A DNA stretch of 64,000 nt. It comes from Tropicimonas sp. IMCC6043 (GTDB taxonomy: Bacteria; Pseudomonadota; Alphaproteobacteria; Rhodobacterales; Rhodobacteraceae). Positions 26,725-35,975 of the stretch are shown here, piece by piece. The notes under the pieces are model-generated. The model searched no databases. It was not told the origin of the DNA and saw nothing but the letters and a program-made list of their open reading frames with translations. The stretch's first letter is position 1. Each line of letters begins with the position of its first letter. Both the position numbers and the translations under genes were made by a program. The stretch lies in the NCBI RefSeq assembly GCF_004146235.1, contig NZ_SELO01000003.1:248001-312000 (forward strand). Reading direction: 5' to 3'.

Positions 26725-27642
26725 TCAATGTGTGACCTCCCGGAAGATGACGCGCTGCACGACGGTGATCAGCAGGATCAGTACGAAGAGGATGATCGCC
26801 AGCGCCGAGGCGTAGCCATAGAGGTTGCGGGTGATCGCGGTTGTGTAGATGTAGTAGATCGGCGAGGCCGAGGACCCGGCCGGCCCGCCACCGGTCATCA
26901 CGAAGATCTGGCTGAAGATCCTGAGCGTGGCGATGAGTTGCAGCGTGACGACCATCGACAGGACGGGACGCAGCTGGGGCAGGATGATGAAGCGCAGCCG
27001 GCTGAACGGCCCCGCCCCATCAACCCGCGCGGCTTCGATCAGGTCTTTCGGGATGTCCTGGAGCGCCGCCAGTATCAGCACGAAGGCGAGCCCGAGGTCC
27101 CACCAGACCGACGCGATGGCGACGCCGAAGAGCGACCAGTCGATAGATGTCAGCCAGGGGATCGGGCCAATCCCGACAAATCCGAGATAGTGGTTGATCA
27201 GGCCGAACTGGGTGTCGAGCATCCACACCCAGACCAGCCCGATCACCGTGGCCGACACGACATTGGGCGAGAAGAAGAGCGTCCGCGCCAGTCCCGAGGC
27301 CGGATAGCCGCGGTTGACGTAGAGCGCGAAGAGCGTTGCCAGGACCGTCACCGACGGAACGATGCAGAGCGCGTACCACAGCACGTTGGTGAAGGCCTGC
27401 CAGGCCCAAGGGTCGGACCAGATCTCCTCGAAGTTCCGGCTGCCGACATATTCCGGTGCGCCGAAGATCGACCACTCGGTGAAGGCGACATAGAAGCCGA
27501 AGATGACCGGCAGGACGTTGAAGATCAGGAACGGAATGCCGAACGCGGCGATGAAGAGGTAGCCGACCCAATGGATCCGCTCACGCTCCGCCTCGGCAAG
27601 ACCTGCCGTCGCCCCCGCAATCGTCCCGGTGGAGGTTGTCAT
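26725..27642 (-). CDS. Sugar ABC transporter permease (MalF-like, CUT1)
   Basis: The 305-residue membrane protein has a cytoplasmic N-terminus, a first helix (GYLFIAAFGIPFLIFNVLPVI), the EAA loop IEAARVDGAGPFSRLRFIILP and a GPAGSSASPIYYIYTTA periplasmic turn, all standard for CUT1 MalF/UgpA proteins. It lies 102 bp downstream of the binding-protein gene and directly before the MalG-like permease. Confidence 0.92.
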   Translation of the reverse strand: MTTSTGTIAGATAGLAEAERERIHWVGYLFIAAFGIPFLIFNVLPVIFGFYVAFTEWSIFGAPEYVGSRNFEEIWSDPWAWQAFTNVLWYALCIVPSVTVLATLFALYVNRGYPASGLARTLFFSPNVVSATVIGLVWVWMLDTQFGLINHYLGFVGIGPIPWLTSIDWSLFGVAIASVWWDLGLAFVLILAALQDIPKDLIEAARVDGAGPFSRLRFIILPQLRPVLSMVVTLQLIATLRIFSQIFVMTGGGPAGSSASPIYYIYTTAITRNLYGYASALAIILFVLILLITVVQRVIFREVTH

Positions 27643-27744
27643 GCTCTTTGCACCTCAGTTCCGCGCCGCGTTTCGACAGGTGGATGTCCTCGGACATGGA
27701 ACGGGCGGCCGGCAATCCGGGCCGCCCGCCCATCCTGGTCCGTA

Positions 27745-29082
27745 TCAGCCCTTGTCGAGTGCTTTCTGCCACGCCGTGGCGAGTTGCTCCATCGCTTGGG
27801 CGGGAGTCGCCTGGCCGGTCCAGACGAGTTCGAGCGTCTTGGCGAGGATATTGCCGCCCGAGTAGATGGTGAATTCCGGGCCGTCGAGCACCGGGACCTC
27901 GTAGATATCGGCAAAGGACATCCCCTCGATGAAGGCTCCGCGCACGTTCCACGGATGGCCAGCGGTGTCGTAGCCCGGCATCGCCAGGATCGACTTCCGG
28001 GGCGATGCGCCGCGCCCGACCGTCGTCCACTCGAAGGAATTGTCGGAAAGCCACTTGATGGCGTCCATGGTTGCCTTGTAGCGGCCCTTGTCCTGCTGGA
28101 CATACATCTCAAGCCCGCCCTCTTCGAAATAGGTGCGGCGCTTCTCTCCGATCTGTGGGAAGAGCGCGGTCTTGAAGTCCAGCCCCTGGCCGACATAGCC
28201 GTTGAGCGTCCATGGTCCGGTCCAGAAGATCGAGCCCTGGCCGGTGCCGAAGGCCTTGTAGCGGTCGGTCACGTCGCGGGTGGAGACCTTCCACTCGTCG
28301 AAGAGCGCCAGGACCCATTCCATCGCGGCGATACCGGCTTCCGGGTTCACAGCGGCGGTCTTGAGATCGGCTGAGGCGCGCTCGAAGCCCATCTGGGCCG
28401 CGACGATGCCCCAGGTCACGGTGGGCTGCACGCCCGAGCCGGTCATCAGGATGCCCGACCTCGTCACGGTGTCGCCATCCATCCTGGTCATCGCCTTGCC
28501 CCATTCGATCAGCTCCTCGCCGGTCTCCGGGGCAGCGTCGGGCGCAAACCCGGCCTCGGCCATGTGCTGGAGGTTGATCTCCGGCTGGAGGCTCATCAGG
28601 TCCATCGGAATGAGATAAAGCGCGTTGTCATAGGCCGGGTAGCGCGCGGCGTTCAGCGGGCCTTCCTCGAAATCCGAGAGGTCCAGCCCGCTTTCGACGG
28701 CAAGCTCGTCCATCGGCACGGTCACGCCGTCGCGAGCTAGCTTGGCGCCCTTGCCAGCCGTTCCCCAGCCGAAATCCGGTGCGCGGCCGGTCGCGGCCGC
28801 CGCGAGGGTCTTGGTCACGACCTGGTCCTCGGGAACCAGCTCCATCTTGATCTGCACGCCCTTGTCCTTGTGCGCCTCGTTGAACGCATCGATGGACTTG
28901 GCCCAGACCTCGCCGTCGGAGGCCGCCAGCCACGACCAGTGAACGATCTCGATCGGGCTCTGCGCCCAGACACGGGTGGAAAGCGTCGGTGCCGCGAGGG
29001 CGCCACCGACGGCCGCCGCGCCGGATTTCAGCAGGCGGCGGCGGGACATAGGGTGCGGTGTGTTGGTGATCTTGGTCATCAT
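27745..29082 (-). CDS. Sugar ABC transporter substrate-binding protein (CUT1), Tat-type signal
   Basis: The 445-residue extracellular solute-binding protein (family 1, UgpB/MalE-like) has the twin-arginine leader SRRRLLKSGAAAVGGAL ending in VWAQ near residue 41, so it is probably exported folded by Tat. The mature part begins PIEIVHWSWLAASDGEVWAKSIDAFNEAH, typical of the family. AGGGGACCCTG precedes the ATG pair at 29082/29079. It is the first gene of an operon of binding protein, two permeases, aldehyde dehydrogenase, sialidase-fold protein and ATPase. The ligand is unknown; the neighbours suggest an oligosaccharide or sugar acid. Confidence 0.92.
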   Translation of the reverse strand: MMTKITNTPHPMSRRRLLKSGAAAVGGALAAPTLSTRVWAQSPIEIVHWSWLAASDGEVWAKSIDAFNEAHKDKGVQIKMELVPEDQVVTKTLAAAATGRAPDFGWGTAGKGAKLARDGVTVPMDELAVESGLDLSDFEEGPLNAARYPAYDNALYLIPMDLMSLQPEINLQHMAEAGFAPDAAPETGEELIEWGKAMTRMDGDTVTRSGILMTGSGVQPTVTWGIVAAQMGFERASADLKTAAVNPEAGIAAMEWVLALFDEWKVSTRDVTDRYKAFGTGQGSIFWTGPWTLNGYVGQGLDFKTALFPQIGEKRRTYFEEGGLEMYVQQDKGRYKATMDAIKWLSDNSFEWTTVGRGASPRKSILAMPGYDTAGHPWNVRGAFIEGMSFADIYEVPVLDGPEFTIYSGGNILAKTLELVWTGQATPAQAMEQLATAWQKALDKG

Positions 29083-29424
29083 CAGGGTCCCCTGTTGCTC
29101 CGGGCACGGCCCGAATTTACATGTATCGTCTCTCGCCGCGGCGGCATTGCCGCCACGGTGGTCCGCCTGCGAACCTGCTCGCCAAATGACCGGGTTTGTG
29201 GTTCCTCTAGATACACCTGTCCCCTTCGCTGACTCGCACGATTCAGACGCGTGGGACCGGGTTCCGGTTGTTCATGGCTCGCTGCAGAGGCGGCCAGTCG
29301 CACCGCCCATAGCGATATCATGACGCGGCCCCCGCAGCTTAAATTGATCCATTCGGATAGATTGTTGATCGAAACGGCCAAACTCTGGGTTTCGCGATGC
29401 ATTGATACGCAAGTTCGAATCGTT
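29083..29424. promoter_or_regulatory. Upstream region of the sugar ABC operon, no gene seen
   Basis: The gap between the binding-protein gene and the hairpin at 29425 holds no convincing reading frame. It contains the 8-bp palindrome TACATGTA at 29118-29125, about 36 bp upstream of the ATG, and a GGCGGC-ATT-GCCGCC hairpin near 29140-29155. It should contain the operon promoter and operators. Confidence 0.5.
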
Positions 29425-29456
29425 AACGGCGCGGCGCCCCGAGGCGCCGCGCCGTT
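29425..29456 (-). terminator. Strong hairpin downstream of the second BNR gene
   Basis: AACGGCGCGGCGCC (29425-29438) and GGCGCCGCGCCGTT (29443-29456) form a perfect 14-bp stem with a CCGA loop. It lies 46 bp past the stop of the minus-strand BNR gene at 29502 and before the ABC operon promoter region, so it probably separates the two transcripts. No long T-run follows. Confidence 0.65.
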
Positions 29457-29501
29457 CCTGACTCGCGGAGGATGAGAGCAGTGGCGTTGCCGTTTCCCGC
29501 G

Positions 29502-30626
29502 TCAGGCGGGCAGCGACCACCGCGTGCGGAGGATACAGGTGGTCCGGTCGCCATCCTCGCCGTAGTAAAGCGTCAGCAGTGATCCGTCGCCGCAGGGGAT
29601 CGTGCAGGGATAGCCGAGATTGCCGTTGCCCATCCCGGCGCGGATCACGACAGGTTCGGACCACGTCTCGCCATCGTCGTCGGACCAGACGGCACGAATT
29701 CCGTGGTCCGGAATCCGCCATCCGTAGGTCATCAGGATCCGCCCGTCGGCAAGTTCCGCCAGATGCGCCGGAAGCCCCGCCGTCTGGAGGTCGCGCCGAG
29801 GCGACCAGGTCGCGCCGCCATCGTCCGAATGGATGGCGTGCATGGTGCGCAACCCGTTGTCGCGCAGGATCATCAGGATCCGGCCGGTCCGGGTAATCAG
29901 GGTCGCGGGCTCTTCGAACTCGCTGCCCTCGGCATCCGCAAGCACGGTCGGAGCCGACCATGTCCGGCCCATGTCGTCGGAGGTGACGAGAAACAGGGTC
30001 GCGAAGCGATAGGCATCGGTCAGCGGCAGCAGGATACGCCCGCCCGGCGTGACAACGCCGCCGCGATTGCCATAGCCGCCGATCAGCGGCGCGGTATCGA
30101 TCTCGACCGTTTCTGCAAAGGATCGCGCGCCGTCCCTTGAGAAATGAACGAAGCACCGGCCGCCGTTGCGGACCCAGGGCGCGTGCGCCTCGGGATTGCG
30201 TTCGGCGTCGTGTCCCGAATAGACGCCGGCGGCGATCCAGGGCGAGAGAAGCTCCGCCGGCCAGGTCATCAGCGGTTCGGCCTCCATCGTCCGCGCCCGC
30301 GACAGGGGAATCCAGGTCCCCCGCCACTGGTTCAGCATCACCTGCCCGTCCGGCAGTTCGGTCAGGCCGGCGCATTCCGTTCCGGTCCAGCCATAGCCGG
30401 GCGCGACCTCGGGCGGCGACCAGGTCTCGCCATCGTCCTCCGACCGAGTCACCACGTTCATGAACATCGGATCCTGTGGCGGATGCATGATGATCTCGCG
30501 CCTCGGGGCCTTGTTGAAGACCATCGCGATCCCGCCATCGGCGAGCCGGATCGCATCGGGATGCGCGAGATAGCTGTGAGGATCGCGGAAGAGGACCGCG
30601 TGCTCAACATCGTCTGCATGGATCAT
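29502..30626 (-). CDS. Second sialidase-fold (BNR/Asp-box repeat) protein
   Basis: The 374-residue beta-propeller candidate has Asp-box-like repeats SEDDGETWS (about 65), SDDMGRTWS, SDDGGATWS and SDDDGETWS, and no signal peptide. It is related in pattern to the BNR protein at 23130 but clearly different in sequence. The ATG at 30626 has AAAGGCTGTCCGAC upstream; longer starts add a Cys/Arg-rich lead without propeller character. It has its own upstream region and a strong hairpin downstream, so it is likely a separate transcript of the same catabolic region. Enzymatic activity is not proven by the visible motifs. Confidence 0.78.
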   Translation of the reverse strand: MIHADDVEHAVLFRDPHSYLAHPDAIRLADGGIAMVFNKAPRREIIMHPPQDPMFMNVVTRSEDDGETWSPPEVAPGYGWTGTECAGLTELPDGQVMLNQWRGTWIPLSRARTMEAEPLMTWPAELLSPWIAAGVYSGHDAERNPEAHAPWVRNGGRCFVHFSRDGARSFAETVEIDTAPLIGGYGNRGGVVTPGGRILLPLTDAYRFATLFLVTSDDMGRTWSAPTVLADAEGSEFEEPATLITRTGRILMILRDNGLRTMHAIHSDDGGATWSPRRDLQTAGLPAHLAELADGRILMTYGWRIPDHGIRAVWSDDDGETWSEPVVIRAGMGNGNLGYPCTIPCGDGSLLTLYYGEDGDRTTCILRTRWSLPA

Positions 30627-31184
30627 GTCGGACAGCCTTTCACTGCGGGGGGCGTCATTTCGGCACGCGCGGCAGGCAGCATTGCCGTCGAGTCGGGTTG
30701 ACACTGACGCGACGATCATGATCGCCGGAGACACAGCGGACGCGGAGGGCTCGATGTCGCGCGTTGCGTGCGACGTGCGTTCGCATATCCCCCACTCCAG
30801 CACTGCACCCGATCATTTCTTTTCCCATCTAAAATCTCGGAAACTCTCCCACCACCTGCGCCGGATCGGGCCCAGGCCGTTCACACTGTGTGCGACACAG
30901 GTGAACCGGCATCGCCGGGTTCGCGAATGCAGGCGCGTCGGGATCGCGTTCAGGTCGTCCCGACTATCGAGCAGCCGGCCGGCGGCGCATTGACCCGCCG
31001 CGACCGGGATTGTGCACTGCCGGTCATCGGGACGGTTCCGGCGGACCGGGGACTGCGGGACGCGAATGCTTCGTGCTCATAACGGAGGACCCGGCCCTCC
31101 CCCGGAAAGACGGAACGATCCGGCAGACAGTGTGGGTATCTCCGCCGCCACGACGCGCCGGGGCGGGTCGCGCCCAACCACCGT
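30627..31184. other. 558-bp region without a supported gene
   Basis: All reading frames here are short and unlike known proteins. A perfect 12-bp palindrome CGATCATGATCG lies at 30713-30724, 87 bp upstream of the BNR start, and could be an operator. The part near 31000-31184 is GC-rich and adjoins the truncated SDR, so it may include decayed DNA. Confidence 0.45.
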
Positions 31185-31841
31185 TCACCCGAGCCGCATC
31201 CCGCCATCGACCGGAATATCAACACCGGTGATGTAATCGCCGGAGGCTGCGCAAAGCATTGCGACGACGCCTGCACATTCCTCCGCGCACCCGACGCGTC
31301 CAAGTGGAATCTTGTCCTCCACTCGCGAGCGGTAGGTCTGGTCGGAAAGGGCGTCTGCGTTGCGCTCCGTTCCGATGACACCGGGCGCCACGTTGTTGAC
31401 CGTGATGCCGTCCGGGGCGAGTTGCGCCGCGAGGCTTCGGACCATGTTTTCCATCCCGCTCTTCATCACGGCATAGACCAGCATCTCGGGATGTGGTCGC
31501 CATTGCTGGATCGACCCGATGGTGACGATCCGGCCCCAACCTTGCGCGATCATATGGGGGGTCGCCGCCTGTATCAGCGCGATCGTTGCCATGATATTGG
31601 CATCGAATTGCCGGTGCGCCGCATCGCGATCGACACGGCGCCAATCCTGCCGGATCTGAACCGCTGCATTGGCGATCAGGAGGTCCACACCACCGCCCAG
31701 ACCGGACGCCGCGCCTGACACGAGGTCCTCCGCGACATGCTCGGCCGTAAGATGGCCCCCGACGACCGCGGCACGGCGCCCGAGGGCCTCGATCTCACCT
31801 GCCACCTGTTCTGCGGCGGCCCTGGCGCCCGCATAGTGCAC
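31185..31841 (-). pseudogene. SDR-family oxidoreductase lacking its N-terminal cofactor motif
   Basis: The 218-residue frame contains most of a classical short-chain dehydrogenase: LLIANAAVQ (NAG-type motif), the Ser region IVTIGSIQQW, the YxxxK pair in VYAVMKSGMENM, NNVAPGVIGT and the end DYITGVDIPVDGGMRLG. The N-terminal strand and the TGxxxGIG nucleotide motif, about 30 residues, are missing. In frame, the text YVCVHYAGARAAAEQVAGEI is preceded within nine codons by a TAA at 31868-31866, and the next gene upstream ends at 31925, so the missing part is not present. The protein is probably non-functional, unless it serves as a degenerate partner. Confidence 0.75.
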
Positions 31842-31924
31842 ACAGACATACCTGCCTGAAAACGCTTAGCTGACCGCCGTGTCCTCGCGATGCGTGACGC
31901 AACAGTCAGCCCTTTTGGCGAGGA

Positions 31925-34303
31925 TCAGGCCGCGAGATCCTCCTCCGATTCCGTCCAGTTCAGTCCGGGACGATACCGGGCGTCGACCTTGCCATCCTTC
32001 AACGCGAAGAGATGCAACCAGCCGTTGTCGAAGAGATCGCGAACGTCCGGGTGGCGCTCGAGAACACTGGCAATGGCGTCACGCGGTGCGTCGATCATGA
32101 CCGTGAGGCGGAGCGGTTCGTGCATCAGCCTTTCGCCGTCATGCACCGCTTGCCACGGCAATCCCGGCCTCAGCCGGCCCGAATTGCCTTCGATCACGCC
32201 AATGCCCCCGACCACGTTGTGAATGAGCTTGTTACCGCCACCGAACACGTCCGGCATCACCGACGATCCGTAATACTGAAGGCTGATCAAGCTTGCCACG
32301 ACGACCGGGGCGGTGAGGATCAGTTCCAGCGTTGCGAAGCCGTCATCCGCCTGCCAGTCATAGCTGTGGAGAAAGGCCCGCCCGCCAAGGTCTTTGCCAA
32401 GGGTTGCGGCGCGCGGGGCAGCGATGAAGGCGGCGCAGCCGGCAAGCCCCCATTCGGGGCGGATCTCGGCCCAGTTCAGGGCGCGGTCGGTGACGTTGGC
32501 AGCCTTGGCCCCCGGCAGCTTGGGCGCCCGTTCCGCCCGGGCAATCCGTCCGGCCTGCTTCAGCCAGCCCTCGATCCGGCTGATGTCCGCGGCCCGGTTT
32601 GCGGGCAGTCCGTCGTCATAGATCGTGACTTCGTCCGTCGTCGTGTCGTGCAGGCCGGCGACGAAGAGCGTGTCTTCCGGGATCGCGATGCCGCGCCCGG
32701 CCAGACCGTCCCTCGTTTCAGGGTCGTTCAGGAGGGTGGCGAGAAGCCGCGCGGACACCTCGCCCGTGTAGCCGCCGCAGGCGCCGCAATGATAGGCGCT
32801 TTCATGCGGATTGTTCGTGACCTGTCCGCCGTGTCCGAGAAGCAGAACGACCTCGCCATGCCCATCGGTTGCGCTCATGGCGCCCAGCACAGCGGCTGCA
32901 ATTTCGGTCTTCGCTGCGGCGTCGAGACCGCCAATGACCTGCGGCGTCGGAGCCGGCTCATTCGCCCTCGCTCCCAGGCCCAAGGAATCGCGCAGCAGTT
33001 TTCCGGCATAGAAGGGCCCGGCCGCTTCGACGAAGGCGAAGGAGGAGACAGCCGCCTGGCGGAACCGGCCCCAGGCACGACGGGTCCGCGCCGCGATCCG
33101 GCGGTCCTGCTCGCGCGCAGGGTCGGCATGGCTCGCGGTTTCGATGGCCGGCTTGAGAAGAACCGGCAGGTGCGCCTCAATTACATCCGACCCCTGCGAC
33201 CTGTGTGCCAGCGGCAGGCCGAAGAAGCCCGCGAAACCGATCGTCTCGATGGAGGGGGCAACGCTTTCCAGCGCGCGCCGGAAGATCTCGGAGCGCACGT
33301 CGATGCAGAATGCCGCCTGCAGCGAGGGCCGGCCCTCGGACGGGGAGCCTCCGTCAAGCGCGGCCCGAAGCCTCCGTTGATGCGCCCGTTCCGACGCCTC
33401 CTGAAGGATGGACAGGGCAACATCCTCTTCCGAGGGCTCGATCGGCGCTCTGTGTGCCGCGACGGTCTCGGTCCATTTGGCAGCGACCTCCGGCACATGC
33501 GCGAGAAGCGCCTCCTCCCAGATCAGCCGGATCGCCAGCAGATCGGTCAGTGTCCGGTCTGTCTCTCCGGAGAGTTCGGCCTGCCAGAGGAGCCAGCGCG
33601 CATGCTGCGACCAGCCGCCGAGATCCATGAAGAGCCGGTGGAACGCGGTCTCGCAAGCCGCCTCGTCCAGACCGAGTGCATCCGCGGCCCGCAGTATTGC
33701 GCGCTCCGCAGTGTCCGGCGCCGCCGCCACATGAGCGCAGAAGCCGGCGAGGCCCGCGATCTCCGGCGTCAGGTCATGCGTGGCCCAGGCCCGCCAGGAC
33801 GCAAACGCTTCCATTCCTGGCGTCGGCGACCAGAGTGCCTGCCCCCGGTCGAACTCTCCTGCGGCCCAGAGTCCGAAGGATTTCTCGATGAGGGACGGCC
33901 AGTCCACGCCGGTTGGCTCGGCCGCGAGGTCGGCCACCGTCGGCAGGGCAGCGGGTCCACCGGCCGGGCCGTCGCTGGCAAAGGCTTTCAATGCCGCGAG
34001 GTCCTTCGGCCGGATCGGCGACGTCGAAGCTGACAATGCGGCAACCAGGTCGTCGTCCGTCAGGCGACCGGTCTCAATCATGGCGGCATACGCAACGCCA
34101 GACTGCGTCGCACGGACGCCCGCGACCCGTTGCAGACGCGCCGAGGCGGTCGCCAGGTCGTCTCCGGTCTGCCCCAGGAAGGGATTGACCGCGACGGTCG
34201 CTTCCAGCGGAAAGGCCGGCGGGATACGCCGCGCTGCGTTCTCGGCGGCCTTGAGGATCCCCGACATCAGCGTCGGAGCGATCTGCGAGTGTTTGAGGAA
34301 CAT
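31925..34303 (-). CDS. dabA: DabA inorganic-carbon transporter catalytic subunit (DUF2309)
   Basis: The 792-residue protein matches the DabA family (UPF0753/DUF2309), the beta-carbonic-anhydrase-like subunit of the DAB bicarbonate accumulation complex. Zinc-site residues fit the known pattern: C333 and D335 in FCIDVRSE, H491 in LGHGGQ and C506 in AYHCGACGG. It hydrates CO2 to bicarbonate at the inner membrane, driven by the cation gradient through DabB. The start at 34303 has GGAGACCGAC upstream; an ATG at 34267 is an alternative. It lies 16 bp after dabB, which here carries a frameshift, so complex function may be lost. Confidence 0.93.
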   Translation of the reverse strand: MFLKHSQIAPTLMSGILKAAENAARRIPPAFPLEATVAVNPFLGQTGDDLATASARLQRVAGVRATQSGVAYAAMIETGRLTDDDLVAALSASTSPIRPKDLAALKAFASDGPAGGPAALPTVADLAAEPTGVDWPSLIEKSFGLWAAGEFDRGQALWSPTPGMEAFASWRAWATHDLTPEIAGLAGFCAHVAAAPDTAERAILRAADALGLDEAACETAFHRLFMDLGGWSQHARWLLWQAELSGETDRTLTDLLAIRLIWEEALLAHVPEVAAKWTETVAAHRAPIEPSEEDVALSILQEASERAHQRRLRAALDGGSPSEGRPSLQAAFCIDVRSEIFRRALESVAPSIETIGFAGFFGLPLAHRSQGSDVIEAHLPVLLKPAIETASHADPAREQDRRIAARTRRAWGRFRQAAVSSFAFVEAAGPFYAGKLLRDSLGLGARANEPAPTPQVIGGLDAAAKTEIAAAVLGAMSATDGHGEVVLLLGHGGQVTNNPHESAYHCGACGGYTGEVSARLLATLLNDPETRDGLAGRGIAIPEDTLFVAGLHDTTTDEVTIYDDGLPANRAADISRIEGWLKQAGRIARAERAPKLPGAKAANVTDRALNWAEIRPEWGLAGCAAFIAAPRAATLGKDLGGRAFLHSYDWQADDGFATLELILTAPVVVASLISLQYYGSSVMPDVFGGGNKLIHNVVGGIGVIEGNSGRLRPGLPWQAVHDGERLMHEPLRLTVMIDAPRDAIASVLERHPDVRDLFDNGWLHLFALKDGKVDARYRPGLNWTESEEDLAA

Positions 34304-34319
34304 GTCGGTCTCCGGGATG

Positions 34320-35878
34320 TCAGTTGGATTTTGCGTTGCGGAAGCCGCCGATCGCGCGGTCCAGCAGGGCGTTCAGATAGAAGCCGTTCGCGAGGTGCAC
34401 CCGCAGCCCAGCCATGGAGGGGTGATGCGCCCAGAGAGGAAAAAGTGCCTGTGCGAAGGCGACGAGCCCGAAGGAGGCCACTGCGAGCACGAGCAGCGCC
34501 CATTCCAGGGGGCCCGGGGCCGGAGCCGGCGGCAGGGCCGGCCCCCAGATGGCCTGCGCGGCAGCCTGGAAGGAGAAATACGTCACGGCCGCACCCAGCG
34601 ATGCCAGCACCGTGCGCTTTGTCAGTTCCGCCGGCGCATGATCGGCAAGCCCCTGAGCGACCAGATAGGCGACGCCCAGGATCAGGATCGTTCCGAGCGC
34701 CAGCGCCTGCGCCGTCTTGGGCCCTATCAGCACGGTGAAGAGGGTCGCGATCACCAGATAGAGGGCAAGTGCGAGGGCGAAGGACCTGAGCACCGCGCCG
34801 ACGCTCGGAACCGCGATCGGGCCGGGGCGACGCAGGCCTGCGACGGCCTGAACCGCGCCGCCCGAGGACAGGAATGCGTGCGCCTTGTAGAGCGAATGCG
34901 CAATGATGTGCAGAAGCGCGAGCGCCCAGAGCCCGAGCCCGCATTGCAAAAGCAGGAACCCCATCTGGGAGACCGTGGACCAGGCCAGCGATGTCTTGAC
35001 CGCGCTTTGAGTCAGCATGACGGCCGCCCCGAACAGCGCCGTGAACCCGCCGATCATCACCAGCGCCGCCATGGCCCCTGGGCTTTGCTGGACGAGCCCT
35101 GCCAGGACGATCAGGAGAACGCCCCCCGAGTTGATGATCCCCGCGTGAAGGAGCGCGGAAACAGGTGTCGGCGCTTCCATGACTTCGGTGAGCCACCCGT
35201 GCAGCGGAAAGGCCGCGGTCTTGAGGGCGGCGGCGAGAACGATGAGGGCAACAGCGAGCGACGCGATCGGCGTCAGGCCAAGATCGGCAGAAGCCATCAC
35301 GATCGATGCGACGTTCCCTGTGCCGTAGCTCGCGGCCAGAAGCAGAGCGGCCAGCACCAGCACCGCGTCGGCGCCGTGCCAGACCAATGCGAATTTGGTG
35401 GCCGCCCGGCGGGCCTCCGGGCGGGCGCTGTAGAACAGCAGCAGCCGCTTCAGTCCCAGCCCGACCAACGCGGATGATAGGATGAGCGCTATCAGGCTGC
35501 CCGACTGCACGAAGAACAGCGCGGTGGCCAGCGTTGCGAGCATGAGCGCATGGAACCGCCCTTCCTGCGCCTCGCCGTCAAGATAGGAACGGCTGTAGCG
35601 CATCACGACCCAGCCGATGAAGGCGACGAGGAGGACGAGAGTGACATTTACCAGCCCCGCCTCGAAGGTCAGGGCCGCGAAACCGTCGAGCAGGGACAGC
35701 GTCGCGGGGCCTGCGACCGCGAACTGGACGACGCCGAGCAGAGCAAAACCGAGAGCCGCAAGCGCGGCAAATCCGAGAGCTGTGGCAGGGCACCGGGGCG
35801 ACGTCCGGGCCGGCGCCAGGAAAGAAACGCCATTGCGAGCAGGACGCAGGGTGCAAGGAAAGAGAACGAAACCATCAT
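34320..35878 (-). pseudogene. dabB: DabB proton/cation-conducting membrane subunit, apparent frameshift near the N-terminus
   Basis: The C-terminal 430 residues form a NuoL/MrpA-like transporter: LKTAAFPLHGWLTEVMEAPTPVSALLHAG and SLAWSTVSQMGFLLLQCGLG, followed by HIIAHSLYKAHAFLSSGG. The same frame is open upstream with real membrane sequence (ALGFAALAALGFALLGVVQF, then AGLVNVTLVLLVAFIGW) but has no start codon there. A good start, ATG at 35878 or 35875 with MVSFSFLAPCVLLAMAFL, is in another frame. The shift must lie between about 35775 and 35815; the GGGG run at 35795-35798 is a likely place. One extra base would give about 519 residues, the usual size. This is a real mutation or a sequence error. 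Confidence 0.78.
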
Positions 35879-35917
35879 GACATATCTCCGGGGCGTGTTC
35901 AGCACCGCAGATACGCG

Positions 35918-35932
35918 ATTGAATCCTTCAAT
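35918..35932. promoter_or_regulatory. LysR-type operator (T-N11-A palindrome) in the dab divergent promoter
   Basis: ATTGAA-TCC-TTCAAT is a perfect inverted repeat fitting the LysR T-N11-A rule (T35919, A35931). It lies 40 bp upstream of the dabB ATG and 43 bp upstream of the LysR gene at 35976, in a locally AT-rich stretch that also holds the promoters. Confidence 0.6.
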
Positions 35933-35975
35933 AAAAATTCACAAAATGAGAGAAATCATTCTATCAAACAGAACT

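Noticed and set aside
34320-35606. dabB starting at 35606 as a complete 428-residue protein
   Set aside because: It would lack the first membrane segments, which are visible upstream in the same frame without a start codon.
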